A stretch of 64,000 nucleotides of DNA from Porcincola intestinalis (lineage in GTDB: Bacteria; Bacillota; Clostridia; Lachnospirales; Lachnospiraceae), in assembly GCF_009696445.1 (NCBI RefSeq), contig NZ_VULZ01000002.1, positions 62,001 to 126,000 of the forward strand, in the 5' to 3' direction. The number at the start of each line of letters is the position of its first letter. Position 1 is the stretch's first letter. Shown piece by piece: positions 25,274 to 34,773 of this stretch. The notes under the pieces were generated by a model. The model was given only the letters and a program-made list of their open reading frames with translations, was not told the DNA's origin and ran no database searches. The translations under genes were made by a program, and so were the position numbers.

Positions 25274-28200
25274 TTACACCCTGAAGTAGTCAACGCCACT
25301 CTCAAATACCTTCATGTCCTGCTCGCCGCTGATATTGATCGCGACACCTTCGCCTCTGCGCTCGACATGTGCCATCTTTCCGAAGATCCGCCCGTCCGGG
25401 CTCGTGATCCCCTCAATACAGCAGACCGAGCCGTTCACGTTCCACTCACTGTCAGATGTGACCGTTCCTTCCGGTGTGCAGTACATCGTCGCTGCCTGTC
25501 CATTTTCAAGCAGCTTCCGTACCCAGGCCTCATCCGCCACGAACCGGCCTTCACCGTGGGAAGCCGGATTCACATACACACCGCCTGCCTCTGCCCTGCT
25601 GAGCCAGGGGCTCTTCTTTGAAACAACCTTTGTATATACCATTCTCGAAATGTGCCTGTGAATGGTATTGAAGGTCAGCGTCGGAGAATCCTCCTTCTGG
25701 CCGACGATCCCGCCATACGGCACAAGTCCCAGCTTGATCAGGGCCTGAAAACCGTTGCAGATGCCAAGTATGAGACCATCGCGTTCGTTCAGGAGCTTTG
25801 TGACAGCCTCCTTCAGCTTCTCGTTTCGGAAGGCGGTTGCAAAAAACTTCGCAGAGCCATCCGGTTCATCTCCTGCGGAAAATCCGCCCGGGAACATGAG
25901 GATCTGGGCTTTGTCGATCGATGCCGCAAACTCATCGATCGATTCCGATATTTCTTCCGCTGTCCGGCTCCGCAGAACCTTCACATCCGTGTTGGCTCCC
26001 GCAGCATCAAAGGCCTTGGCCGAATCATACTCACAGTTCGTTCCCGGGAAGACCGGGATAAAGACATTCGGCTGTGCAAAATGATGTGTGCAGACTGAAA
26101 TCTGCGGCACCTCGCAGATCGGAAGCTTTTCCGGTGCCTCTGCGCTTTCCTCCGGCCTGCCCGGGTGCGAGTGGAAGACCTGCTCCAGCGTACCAGTCCA
26201 GGAGGATATCGCCTCCTCTACCGGAATTGTGATGCTCCTGTAGGACAGCTTCCGGTCATCCGTCACAACACCGACCACCGTATAGGCTGTCTGAAGCTCT
26301 GAGACCTTCCCGTCCGGTACTTCTGCCACAATTGCGCCGAAATCCGGGAAGAACAGATCCTCAGGTGCAACCGAATGCTCGATCCGGAAGCCGAGATGAT
26401 TGCCGAACGCCATCTTTGACAGGGCAGCCGCGACCCCCATCCGGTCGATCGCATAGGCAGAAATCACTCTTCCGGCCTTCACATCCTCAAAGAACCTGCC
26501 ATACTGCTCTTTTGCCGCCTCATAGTCCGGGAGATCGTATGAATCCCTCGGGACCTGGATCAGGACAAGCTTTGATCCCGCCTTCTTCAGCTCCGGTGAG
26601 ATGATATTGCCAAGTTCATTGACATCGACCGCGAACGATACGAGTGTCGGCGGCACATCAATGTCGTCAAATGTTCCTGACATGGAATCCTTCCCGCCGA
26701 TGGAGGCAAGCCCGAATCCCCGCTGTGCGGCGTACGCCCCGAGCAGTGCCGCCAGCGGCTGGCTCCATCTCTCCGGGTCCGTGCTCATCCTTCTGAAATA
26801 CTCCTGGAAGGTAAAATGAATCTTCTTCCAGTCTCCGCCGCCTGCAACAATACGCGCGACAGACTCCAGGACAGCGTACTGTGCGCCATGGTACGGGCTC
26901 CAGGAAGAAAGCCAGGGATCAAACCCGGCTGCCATCATCGTAACCGTGTCACATGTTCCCTTCAGGACCGGAAGCTTTGCAACCATCGACTGGGTCTCTG
27001 TCAGCTGATACTTTCCGCCATAGGGCATGAGGACCGTCCCTGCACCGATGGAGGAATCGAACATCTCCACAAGCCCCTTCTGCGAGCAGCCGTTCAGATC
27101 AGAGAGACTTCTGAGCCACCTGTCCCGGACCTCCGCCTCGTCGATCGGCTTTTTTTCAAAGAACCGGGCCTGCTCATCAGGCTCTTCAATTCTGGCATCT
27201 GTCTCCTGATGCGCTCCATTCGTGTCAAGGAAAGCCCGCTCAATGTCGACAATGGTCTTCCCTCTCCAGTTCATGACCAGCCTGGGCTCCTCTGTAACCT
27301 TCGCCACCTCCGTGGCCTCAAGGTTCTCCTCCGCCGCATATTTCATGAAAGCCGGCTCATCCTTCGGATCGATGACGACCGCCATCCGTTCCTGAGATTC
27401 CGAAATCGCAATCTCGGTTCCGTCAAGTCCGGCATATTTCTTCGGAACCTTGTCAAGGTCAATGACAAGCCCGACTGCCAGCTCCCCGATCGCAACAGAC
27501 ACGCCGCCTGCTCCGAAATCATTGCACTTGCGGATCAGCTTCGAAACCTCCGGTCTCCTGAACATTCGCTGAAGCTTTCGCTCTGTGGGTGCATTTCCCT
27601 TCTGAACCTCGGCCCCGCACACCTCGATCGACTGCGCGTTGTGTGCCTTCGAGGACCCGGTCGCACCCCCGATTCCATCCCGTCCGGTCCGTCCGCCGAG
27701 CAGAATGATTACGTCTCCCGGTCTCGAATCCGCGCGGAGGACATTCTTTCTCGGAGCCGCCGCCATGACTGCGCCAAGCTCCATCCGCTTTGCGACATAA
27801 TTCGGATGATAAAATTCCTTTACATATCCGGTCGCCAGCCCGATCTGGTTTCCATAGGAGCTGTAGCCATGCGCAGCCTCCCGGACCAGCTTCTTCTGCG
27901 GCAGCTTTCCGTTCATCGTCTCACCGATCGGCTGACGGGGATCCGCCGCACCTGTGATGCGCATTGCCTGATAGACATAGGTTCTGCCGGAAAGCGGATC
28001 GCGGATCGCGCCGCCCAGACAGGTTGCCGCGCCGCCGAAGGGTTCAATCTCGGTCGGGTGGTTGTGCGTCTCGTTCTTGAAATTCACAAGCCACTCCTCG
28101 GTCTTCCCATCGATTTTGACCGGAACCACGATGGAGCAGGCATTGATTTCGTCCGTGTCCTCCTGGTCGGTCAGTCTGCCCTCCTTCTTCAGGACTCTGG

Positions 28201-29044
28201 CACCCATGGTCGCCAGGTCCATCAGACAGACATATTTGTCCTTTCTGTCTCCGTAAACCGCCCTTCGATCGGAGAGATACTGCCGGAGGGTGTCCTCAAT
28301 CGGCTTTTTATATCGCCCATCTTCGATGGATATTGTTCTGAGCTCCGTTGCAAATGTCGTATGTCTGCAGTGGTCCGACCAGTAGGTGTCCAGCACACGG
28401 ATCTCCGTTACGGTCGGATCTCTGTGCGCCTCCTGCAGATAGTAGGTCTGGATGAACTGAAAGTCACGGAAGGTCATCGCAAGATTCAGGGATTCATACA
28501 GCGACCTGAGTTTCTCCTCAGAAAGAGAGCGGAAATGATCAAAGACACTGACGTCTGCAGGCTGTTCATACCGGCGCTTGAGCGTATCCGCCTTTTCCAG
28601 GGATGCCAGTCTGGAATCAACCGGGTTGATCACGTAGCTCTCAATCCGGCCGATCTCCTCATCTGAGAGGCCCCCCCTGCAGACATAAACCGTCGCTGTG
28701 CGGATCCGGACATCGCCTCTCTCTCCGAGAAGCTTCACGCAGGCCTCGGCGGAATCCGCCCTCTGATCGAACTGTCCGGGCAGATACTCGACCGCAAACA
28801 CCCTTTCGTCATCTGCCACAGGGAAGGTTTCCTCCGTGAGATCGTCAACAGGCGGTTCCGAAAAGACACACTTCTCGGCTTCCCGGAACACCTCATCGCT
28901 GATATTCTCGACATCATAACGGATCAGAATCCGAATCTCTTTCAGTTCCGGAATCCCGAGATAATTCCTGACCTCGTGAGCCAGGCTCTCCGCCGCGCCG
29001 CGAAACCCCTTCTTCTTCTCAGCATAGACTCTTCTGACACTCAT
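25274..29044 (-). CDS. purL: Phosphoribosylformylglycinamidine synthase (single-chain FGAM synthase)
   Basis: A 1256-aa enzyme of purine synthesis with the PurS-like, synthetase and glutaminase parts fused. The N-terminal PurS-like domain is followed by the linker with DTYWSDHCRHTTF, synthetase halves (FKNETHNHPTEIEPFGGAATC; GGKDSMSGTF) and the C-terminal class I amidotransferase: FPGTNCEYDSAKAF, MFPGGFSAGDEPDGSAKF, and GICNGFQALIKLGLVPYG with the nucleophile Cys. The His of the triad lies in NPASHGEGRFV. The length matches clostridial single-chain PurL. ATG 29044 has AGGAG upstream. No purine riboswitch was recognised in the 77-bp gap before it. Confidence 0.97.
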   Translation of the reverse strand: MSVRRVYAEKKKGFRGAAESLAHEVRNYLGIPELKEIRILIRYDVENISDEVFREAEKCVFSEPPVDDLTEETFPVADDERVFAVEYLPGQFDQRADSAEACVKLLGERGDVRIRTATVYVCRGGLSDEEIGRIESYVINPVDSRLASLEKADTLKRRYEQPADVSVFDHFRSLSEEKLRSLYESLNLAMTFRDFQFIQTYYLQEAHRDPTVTEIRVLDTYWSDHCRHTTFATELRTISIEDGRYKKPIEDTLRQYLSDRRAVYGDRKDKYVCLMDLATMGARVLKKEGRLTDQEDTDEINACSIVVPVKIDGKTEEWLVNFKNETHNHPTEIEPFGGAATCLGGAIRDPLSGRTYVYQAMRITGAADPRQPIGETMNGKLPQKKLVREAAHGYSSYGNQIGLATGYVKEFYHPNYVAKRMELGAVMAAAPRKNVLRADSRPGDVIILLGGRTGRDGIGGATGSSKAHNAQSIEVCGAEVQKGNAPTERKLQRMFRRPEVSKLIRKCNDFGAGGVSVAIGELAVGLVIDLDKVPKKYAGLDGTEIAISESQERMAVVIDPKDEPAFMKYAAEENLEATEVAKVTEEPRLVMNWRGKTIVDIERAFLDTNGAHQETDARIEEPDEQARFFEKKPIDEAEVRDRWLRSLSDLNGCSQKGLVEMFDSSIGAGTVLMPYGGKYQLTETQSMVAKLPVLKGTCDTVTMMAAGFDPWLSSWSPYHGAQYAVLESVARIVAGGGDWKKIHFTFQEYFRRMSTDPERWSQPLAALLGAYAAQRGFGLASIGGKDSMSGTFDDIDVPPTLVSFAVDVNELGNIISPELKKAGSKLVLIQVPRDSYDLPDYEAAKEQYGRFFEDVKAGRVISAYAIDRMGVAAALSKMAFGNHLGFRIEHSVAPEDLFFPDFGAIVAEVPDGKVSELQTAYTVVGVVTDDRKLSYRSITIPVEEAISSWTGTLEQVFHSHPGRPEESAEAPEKLPICEVPQISVCTHHFAQPNVFIPVFPGTNCEYDSAKAFDAAGANTDVKVLRSRTAEEISESIDEFAASIDKAQILMFPGGFSAGDEPDGSAKFFATAFRNEKLKEAVTKLLNERDGLILGICNGFQALIKLGLVPYGGIVGQKEDSPTLTFNTIHRHISRMVYTKVVSKKSPWLSRAEAGGVYVNPASHGEGRFVADEAWVRKLLENGQAATMYCTPEGTVTSDSEWNVNGSVCCIEGITSPDGRIFGKMAHVERRGEGVAINISGEQDMKVFESGVDYFRV

Positions 29045-29121
29045 CCGCTCTTCTCCTCTTTGATGTGGGGCTGACCTGTCTCCCAGACACAGCAGGTTGC
29101 CAAAAATAAGATCTGAATTTA

Positions 29122-29547
29122 TCAGCTGTCTGGCTGATTCAGCTGTTTTCTCAGTTCACTTTCCACCTTGCCTGCCTCGCTCTCCTCACTCTGGAGCACA
29201 ATCTGCCGGCTTTTTTCTGTTCCTGGGTGAAACATCCACTTTTGTTCTCTCCAGGCAAAACCCAGGACTGCCGCGGCAGTCAGTACGATGATGATGATCA
29301 GCGCTCTGACTGTTGTTTTCAGGGCTTTGGACCGATTCTCATATTCTTCAAAGCTGTCAAGAGCCCGGTCCCGTCTACGTCCGGGGGGTGCCGTACGAAA
29401 ATGAACTTTCTTCAGTTCTTTCTTCTGCTGTTTCTCAAGCCGTTCTGCCCTCTTCTCCTCCGGACTTACCGGAACCCTCGCGCCGCACTGGCTACAGTAA
29501 TGATCCGTTTTCCGGAGCGGAGCCCCGCACTTTCTGCAAACTCTCAT
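29122..29547 (-). CDS. Zinc-ribbon membrane protein
   Basis: A 141-aa protein: N-terminal zinc ribbon CRKCGAPL...CSQCGARV (residues 4-24), a basic cytoplasmic linker (KRAERLEKQQKKELKKV), a single TM at about 78-98 (TVRALIIIIVLTAAAVLGFAW), and a 40-residue outer tail. Small zinc-ribbon/TM proteins are common in Clostridia, but roles are rarely known. It lies just upstream of purL in the same direction, probably co-transcribed. Confidence 0.75.
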   Translation of the reverse strand: MRVCRKCGAPLRKTDHYCSQCGARVPVSPEEKRAERLEKQQKKELKKVHFRTAPPGRRRDRALDSFEEYENRSKALKTTVRALIIIIVLTAAAVLGFAWREQKWMFHPGTEKSRQIVLQSEESEAGKVESELRKQLNQPDS

Positions 29548-29591
29548 ACCCGTCCCCCGGGCCGGAACGCCCTCGCTCCGACGCTCTCACA

Positions 29592-30641
29592 TCACTGATA
29601 AAGAAGATTGGAAGAAACAGACAGGCTGCTCCACTTGTCCGTTCCTGTCTTCACATTGGCCGCCGGGATATTCACTGTAACGAGCATGCTTTGTCCGCCC
29701 TCGACTGCCTGCTGAACAGGCGTGTTCACCGATGCCACCTGCTTTGTCCCATCGGTCAGCACCAGATCGATGCTGTCGCACCACTTCGTCCCATCCTGGC
29801 CGTTAGCAAGCCACAGAGCCAGTCCGAGGCTGCCGTCTGTGTTCTGCCAGGCCATATTCACAAGACTGTAGAACGCCCCGTCGAACACACCCTTTTCAGA
29901 GAATCGAAGAGCCAGATAAGGATACAGGTCAACCGCATTTCTTCCGCTTCCAAGGGCAGCCTCGTACCCCTCCGGATACTTCCCGGAAAAGTAATTGCCC
30001 TCCGGAAGTGCCGCCGCCTTCCAGCCGTCCTTGTACTTTGCGATGCGCATCAGCACCGAATACCACTGTACCGAACCATCCTTCTCAACCTCATAATCGG
30101 TCAGTCCGACTCCAAAATAGTACGGTGACTGGGTCTTGTCTTTCGTCGGATCCAGGAAGCAGACATCTTCATGCCCCGTGAGATTCTTTGTTTCCGCCTC
30201 CGCCTGGCTCACAGACTTCATCTGATTCTGCAGCGTGTCGGCGTCCATCGCAGTTTCAAAGCAGGAAGCAAAATTCTCGTTGTCCGTCAGCTCCGCATAG
30301 TGCTTCATCTTCGAATAGAGCGCTCTTGCCTGCCTGACAGCCTCCTCTGCGGTAATTCCCTCAGCCTCTGCATTCATAGGTCCGGCTCCGTCCGACTTCC
30401 CGTCTGAAGACGCTCCTTCTGTTTCATCCGCCTTCTCCCCGGAAATCGCCGCAGTCGAGCCCTTCTGAGCCGCGCCCTGGGAAAGCGCGATTGCATCCTT
30501 TTCCCCGCTGCCAGCCGTCTCCCGTGCAGTCTCTGTCTCCGACTCCCCCAGGATCACTGCCGGTGCAGCCCCCGTTCCGAAGGCACACTCCACCGCCAAA
30601 ACCCCGGCCAGCCAAACAGCCGCAGTCCTATTTCTCATCAT
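29592..30641 (-). CDS. Secreted protein of unknown function
   Basis: A 349-aa protein with a Sec signal peptide (MMRNRTAAVWLAGVLAVECAFGTGAAPA). A disordered Glu/Ser/Gly/Ala-rich stretch follows to about residue 98, then a globular domain (AEEAVRQARALYSKMKHYAELTDNENFASCFE ... WSSLSVSSNLLYQ) with many Trp and Tyr. No lipobox. Function unknown. ATG 30641 has GGAGG 7 nt upstream. The large structured repeat lies directly upstream. Confidence 0.75.
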   Translation of the reverse strand: MMRNRTAAVWLAGVLAVECAFGTGAAPAVILGESETETARETAGSGEKDAIALSQGAAQKGSTAAISGEKADETEGASSDGKSDGAGPMNAEAEGITAEEAVRQARALYSKMKHYAELTDNENFASCFETAMDADTLQNQMKSVSQAEAETKNLTGHEDVCFLDPTKDKTQSPYYFGVGLTDYEVEKDGSVQWYSVLMRIAKYKDGWKAAALPEGNYFSGKYPEGYEAALGSGRNAVDLYPYLALRFSEKGVFDGAFYSLVNMAWQNTDGSLGLALWLANGQDGTKWCDSIDLVLTDGTKQVASVNTPVQQAVEGGQSMLVTVNIPAANVKTGTDKWSSLSVSSNLLYQ

Positions 30642-30727
30642 GATAAAACCTCCATCCGCCTGCTCCGCTTAGGCACAACCCCTCCGCAACATCCAGCAGA
30701 CTCGCACCCAGATTTTATAATGTTTCA

Positions 30728-30909
30728 GCGTATAAGTCCAGTCGCTGTGCACAGACCTGCGACGTGCTTGCACGTCTGCAGGTCTATGCACATGCGACGA
30801 CAACCGGAAATGAGCGTGAAGCGGCGCGTCAGCGGCGCGGGAACGCGAATTTTCGGTTAGCGCCCTGCAAGCTGCGAAAGCAGCGGAAGGGCGCGTGGGA
30901 CTTATACGC
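30728..30909 (+). repeat. Large structured repeat, copy A
   Basis: A 182-bp element closed by a perfect 12-bp inverted repeat (GCGTATAAGTCC / GGACTTATACGC). Inside are: hairpin I at 30741-30798 (arms from GTCGC/GCGAC, TGTGCA/TGCACA, AGACCTGC/GCAGGTCT, GACGTG/CACGTC around loop CTTG); helix II pairing AACCGGAAAT near 30801 with ATTTTCGGTT near 30849-30858; and hairpin III at 30860-30894 (GCGCCCT/AGGGCGC outer, GCTGC-GAAA-GCAGC inner). A partial second copy of helix II's left side follows at about 30920-30954. The same architecture with paired substitutions is seen at 43471-43646. It could be a structured RNA or a palindromic mobile repeat. No protein-coding frame is supported here. Confidence 0.75.
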
Positions 30910-30962
30910 GTACGCATTACAGCGACGACAACCGGAAATAAGCGTGAAGCGACGCATTTTAT

Positions 30963-31340
30963 TTACAGACACCACGGCGTCTCCCACTGGTACTTTTCCA
31001 TCACCACGTGTCCATCCTGAAACTCCACCCCGTCCTCCTTCAGCAGTCTGACCTGCTCATTCTCTCCGCCAAAAGCGAATGCTTTGGAGACAGCACCGTC
31101 CTTTGTCACAACCCGGTAACACGGGACATGCTCGGGATCATTGTTTACATGCAGCGCAAACCCCACCACCCGTGCCCAGTGCGGATTGCCCGCAAGCCTG
31201 GCCACCTGGCCGTAGGTCGCGACCTTGCCTCTCGGAATCTGACGGACAACATCATAGATCCTCTGGAAGCTGTTTTTTTCGTTGTCTTCCCCGCCCTCTT
31301 CCGGATATGCCGCCTCATGATACTTGATTGATTTCGCCAT
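30963..31340 (-). CDS. MGMT-family DNA-binding protein (alkyltransferase-like), PCYR motif
   Basis: A 125-aa single-domain protein matching the C-terminal domain of O6-alkylguanine-DNA alkyltransferase: RIYDVVRQIPRGKVATYGQVARLAG (helix-turn-helix with arginine finger region), RVVGFALHVNNDP, VPCYRVVTKDG and AFGGENEQVRLLKEDGV. The acceptor Cys is kept, but the His of PCHR, part of the Cys-activating network, is Tyr. Alkyltransferase-like proteins instead replace the Cys. Activity is therefore uncertain. ATG 31340 has AGGAG upstream; a longer frame reaching 31631 runs antisense to the next gene and is not used. Confidence 0.85.
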   Translation of the reverse strand: MAKSIKYHEAAYPEEGGEDNEKNSFQRIYDVVRQIPRGKVATYGQVARLAGNPHWARVVGFALHVNNDPEHVPCYRVVTKDGAVSKAFAFGGENEQVRLLKEDGVEFQDGHVVMEKYQWETPWCL

Positions 31341-31430
31341 CCATTTCTCTCCTTTGCCTCTGCAATAGAAGTCTCTTTCTATGATATACTGACAGACAGA
31401 AGGACGCCAGTGTGAATACAGGAGAAACCA

Positions 31431-31958
31431 ATGAAACAGGATCAAAACGGGAATCGTGACAACAGCAGGGAAGTGATCAGCCGTCTCAATCAGCAGATCT
31501 TCAGCCTCAAGAAGCAGGTTCAGTCTGCCTCCCTTGAGATGGCTATGATGCGTGCCCAGATGGACGACCTGAAGAAAGATGCACGCCGCAGCCTGCGGCT
31601 CGAGCGTTTTAATGTACCGGACGATGCCCATATGGAGGAGATCAACGAGACGGTTGCAATGATCGAGAAAGCAATCGGAAAAGAACGCAGAAAAAACCGC
31701 TCATCCAGACCTGACAGAGAGGAAAACACTTCTCCGAGCAGGCTGGACGAGCGGATCATCCTGATCGTCCTGAAGCTGCGCCGCAAAAACTTTACAATCC
31801 GTGAAATCGCAGCCCACACCGGCCTCGGCTTCGGAACTGTCCAGGGCATCATCCAGAAATACGGAAGTGATCCCGGTATTCAGAACCTGGTCACCGGCGG
31901 AACACAGATGGAGCTGAGCGATTACATTCTCGTCAAGCCCGGCGAAGATGAGAACTGA
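31431..31958 (+). CDS. Coiled-coil and helix-turn-helix protein
   Basis: A 175-aa protein: residues 8-55 and 65-85 are predicted coiled coil (SRLNQQIFSLKKQVQSASLEM), then a charged linker. Residues 105-145 are a resolvase/Fis-like HTH (ILKLRRKNFTIREIAAHTGLGFGTVQGIIQKYG; the visible reading is LIVLKLRRKNFTIREIAAHTG). It is probably a dimeric DNA-binding protein. It is divergent from the MGMT-like gene and has AGGAG before the ATG. Target unknown. Confidence 0.75.
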   Translation: MKQDQNGNRDNSREVISRLNQQIFSLKKQVQSASLEMAMMRAQMDDLKKDARRSLRLERFNVPDDAHMEEINETVAMIEKAIGKERRKNRSSRPDREENTSPSRLDERIILIVLKLRRKNFTIREIAAHTGLGFGTVQGIIQKYGSDPGIQNLVTGGTQMELSDYILVKPGEDEN

Positions 31959-31979
31959 AACTGCGCAGCCTGACCCGGC

Positions 31980-32011
31980 AGGCTTGCCTGAAAGCAGTCA
32001 CAGGCAAGCCT
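31980..32011. terminator. Hairpin between convergent genes
   Basis: An 11-bp stem (AGGCTTGCCTG 31980-31990 / CAGGCAAGCCT 32001-32011), 10-nt loop, between the HTH gene and pepP, which converge. There is no T-run, so termination would be weak. Confidence 0.5.
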
Positions 32012-32020
32012 CCTGAAGCC

Positions 32021-33865
32021 TCAGATTTCCCTGGTTGCGTGTCTCAGCCACGTTCTCTCTTCTTCACTCAGGTAAGGGGAGACCTCCGCGTAAACCCTTC
32101 TGTGATATTGATTCAGAATCTCTTTTTCTCTCTCTGAGAGCATCTCCGGCACAACTGCATCCAGATCCCACGGCACAAGGGTCAGAACTTCGAATTCCAT
32201 GAACTGCCCGTACTCATTCTTTTCCGCCTTTCTGCACAGCATCAGATTCTCGCAGCGGACACCGAACTTCCCGGTCAGATAGATGCCGGGTTCATCGGAT
32301 GTCACCATCCCCTCTTCAAAGACGCAGGGCGTGCGGCGTCCCGGTCTCCAGGTATAGTTGACGCTGTTCGGCCCCTCATGGACATTCAGAAGATATCCGA
32401 CACCATGCCCGGTCCCATGGTTATAGTCAAGTCCTGCCTCCCAGAGCGGACTGCGTGCCAGGTAGTCGATGGCCGTCCCGGTGCATCCATAGTGGAATTT
32501 CGCTGCACCGAGATTCAGATTGCCGCGCAGCACCCGAGTATACATCTCCTTCTCCTCCTGCGTCAGAATCCCGCAGGCAAAGGTCCTCGTGATATCCGTG
32601 GTTCCCTCCAGATACTGTCCGCCGGAATCCACCAGCAGGAAGCTTCTGGGCTCGAGCGGAATGTCTGTCTCCGGTGTCGGCTCATAGTGCACGATGGCAC
32701 CATGGGAACCAAAGCCCGCGATGGTATCGAAGCTGATTCCGAGGAAATGCTCCTGTTCCTGCCTGAACTTCAGCAGTCTGTCGCAGGCGGACAGCTCCGT
32801 GATCGGATGGGCCGGATCGTAGTGTGCCATCTGCTGCTTGAGCCAGTACATAAACTTCGTGACTGCCACGCCATCCTTCAGATGTGCCTCCCTGGTGTGC
32901 TCCATTTCCACCGGGGTGCGGATCGCCTTCGGAAGCAAGGTTGGATTCGTCGTATCGACCACGCGGACGCCCTTCGGCACGGAGGACCAGACCGTATAGT
33001 TGACGGTCGATGTGTCAAACAATAGCGTGCTCTTCTCCGGAATCGTCTTCATCCAGCTGTACAAGTCGTTGTAAGGAACCAGACGGACATGGTCCTTTTC
33101 CAGCTCCCTGACGAGTGCGCTCCCGCAGACACCATGGACGGCCGCCGGGTCTGCCCCGTCCGCAAACGCCTCTGCCTGCGTGAACAGGAGGACTTCCTGC
33201 GGTGTCACGGCAACATAGGCCAGAAAGACCGGATTGCAGGCGACATCGTCCCCGCGGAGGTTCAGAAGCCAGGCAATATCGTCAAGGGAAGTCAGCACAT
33301 GATAGTCTGCCTTATGACTTTTCATCGCCTCTCTCAGATCCGCAATCTTGTCCGCTCTCGACTTCCCCGTCCACTTTGTATCAAGTTCCCAGACCGGACG
33401 GCAGGACAGTGCCGGGCGGTCTTCCCAGATCGCCCCGACCAGATCCAGGTCAGACGATATGGAAGCTCCGTTCTTTTTTGCGATCCCGGCCAGCCTGCTG
33501 CCCTTTCCGGCCGTCATGCAGCGGCCGTCAAATCCCAGTACCTGTTCCTTCGCAAGGTGCGCTGCGATGAATTCCTCTGTCGTCGGGACACCCTCATCGC
33601 CCATTCTCATCAGTGTCACCCCGGAATCCTTCAGCTGATCTGCTGCCTGCAGGAAATACCGGCCATCCGTCCAGAGGTAGGCACTGTCCTTCAGAATCAA
33701 TGCTGTCCCCGCCGAGCCCGTGAAGCCGGTGATAAACTCTCTGCACTTGAAATAATTCCCGACGTACTCTGAGCTGTGGAAATCGTCCGTCGGCACCAGC
33801 CAGGCATCAATCCCATGCTTTTTCATCTCCGCCCTCAGAGCGGTCAGTCTCTCCGGTACTGTCAT
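32021..33865 (-). CDS. M24-family Xaa-Pro aminopeptidase
   Basis: A 614-aa cytoplasmic metallopeptidase with two creatinase-like N-terminal domains (MTVPERLTALRAEMKKHGIDAWLVPTDD; SAYLWTDGRYFLQA) and the pita-bread M24 domain. Metal ligands are visible in LLVDSGGQYLEGTTDITRTF (two Asp), NHGTGHGVGYLLNVHEGP (His), TSDEPGIY (Glu) and FMEFEVLTLVP (Glu). The length fits the long form of aminopeptidase P that frees N-terminal residues ahead of proline. ATG 33865 has GAGGAGG upstream. Confidence 0.94.
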   Translation of the reverse strand: MTVPERLTALRAEMKKHGIDAWLVPTDDFHSSEYVGNYFKCREFITGFTGSAGTALILKDSAYLWTDGRYFLQAADQLKDSGVTLMRMGDEGVPTTEEFIAAHLAKEQVLGFDGRCMTAGKGSRLAGIAKKNGASISSDLDLVGAIWEDRPALSCRPVWELDTKWTGKSRADKIADLREAMKSHKADYHVLTSLDDIAWLLNLRGDDVACNPVFLAYVAVTPQEVLLFTQAEAFADGADPAAVHGVCGSALVRELEKDHVRLVPYNDLYSWMKTIPEKSTLLFDTSTVNYTVWSSVPKGVRVVDTTNPTLLPKAIRTPVEMEHTREAHLKDGVAVTKFMYWLKQQMAHYDPAHPITELSACDRLLKFRQEQEHFLGISFDTIAGFGSHGAIVHYEPTPETDIPLEPRSFLLVDSGGQYLEGTTDITRTFACGILTQEEKEMYTRVLRGNLNLGAAKFHYGCTGTAIDYLARSPLWEAGLDYNHGTGHGVGYLLNVHEGPNSVNYTWRPGRRTPCVFEEGMVTSDEPGIYLTGKFGVRCENLMLCRKAEKNEYGQFMEFEVLTLVPWDLDAVVPEMLSEREKEILNQYHRRVYAEVSPYLSEEERTWLRHATREI

Positions 33866-33969
33866 ATCGTCTTTCCTCCTCCTGTTTCATCATTGATCGC
33901 GAAAACGACGTTCCATCCCGCCCGGTTTATGCAGGATGAATCTGTCCTGGACTTTCCGCCAAAGCCGGA

Positions 33970-34773
33970 TCAGACCAGTGCTCCGGCAGATTTTGCATCC
34001 GCCCCGGATTTTGTATTCTTATGGTAGATTTCTACCAGCCCGTCCAAGACGAGTGTCCGGACCAGGGTGATGTCATGTGTGCAGGCTCCGATCACTGTGC
34101 CGGCCAGCCCGCCGGTCGCAACGACCTGGAGCTGAGTTCCAGTCTCTGCCTCCACCCGGTCAATCAGGCCGTCAATCATCGCTGCGTTCCCGTAGAGCAG
34201 TCCGCTGCGCATCGCGTCCGCCGTATTCTTTCCGATGACCTTCTTCGGCACCTCCAGACTGATTCCCTGGAGCATCGACGTTTCCTTCACCAGTGCATCC
34301 AGCGACAGCCGAAGTCCGGTCATGATCATGCCGCCGACATAGCTGCGGGTTTCATCAATCACGATCATCGTCGTTGCGGTCCCCATGTCAATCACCATCA
34401 GCGGCGGATCAAACTTCGCCAGCGCTCCGACCGCTCCGGCAATCAGGTCCGCCCCGATCGATGTCGGGTCATCCATCCGGATATTCAGACCGGTTTTCAA
34501 GCCGGGTCCGACCACGTATGCCTGCACACCGCAGACCTTCTTCAGGGCAGTCCGCACGATGTATGTCAGCGGCGGGACTACAGAGCCGATGATTGCCCCG
34601 TCAATCATGGACACATCCACTCCATGAAGATCCAGGGCTGTCTTGAATAAGATCGCATATTCGAGCGATGTCTTGGAAGTATCCGTGGAAATGCGTTCCG
34701 TGAATATGGCTTTCCGTCCTTCATACCCTCCAAGGACCGTATTGGTATTCCCGATATCGATTGCAAGCAGCAT
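33970..34773 (-). CDS. coaX: Type III pantothenate kinase
   Basis: A 267-aa ASKHA-fold kinase for the first step of coenzyme A synthesis. Motifs: MLLAIDIGNTNTVLGGYEG (phosphate 1), GAIIGSVVPPLT, DDPTSIGADLIAGAVGAL, MVIDMGTATTMIVID, VVATGGLAGTV. ATG 34773 starts exactly at the family N-terminus with AGGAG 10 nt upstream; the frame extends further upstream without similarity. Confidence 0.96.
   Translation of the reverse strand: MLLAIDIGNTNTVLGGYEGRKAIFTERISTDTSKTSLEYAILFKTALDLHGVDVSMIDGAIIGSVVPPLTYIVRTALKKVCGVQAYVVGPGLKTGLNIRMDDPTSIGADLIAGAVGALAKFDPPLMVIDMGTATTMIVIDETRSYVGGMIMTGLRLSLDALVKETSMLQGISLEVPKKVIGKNTADAMRSGLLYGNAAMIDGLIDRVEAETGTQLQVVATGGLAGTVIGACTHDITLVRTLVLDGLVEIYHKNTKSGADAKSAGALV

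Noticed and set aside
25274-29044. Long open frames on the plus strand opposite purL, lon and cysS
   Set aside because: They are mirror images of high-G+C coding sequence and have no ribosome sites or recognisable products.
30642-30962. Tandem hairpins at 30.7 kb as a CRISPR array
   Set aside because: There are no regularly spaced identical short repeats with unique spacers. The pattern is one large folded element plus a partial copy.
30963-31631. A 222-aa form of the MGMT-like protein
   Set aside because: The extra 97 residues lie antisense to the divergent HTH gene, have no similarity, and a good ribosome site precedes the ATG at 31340.
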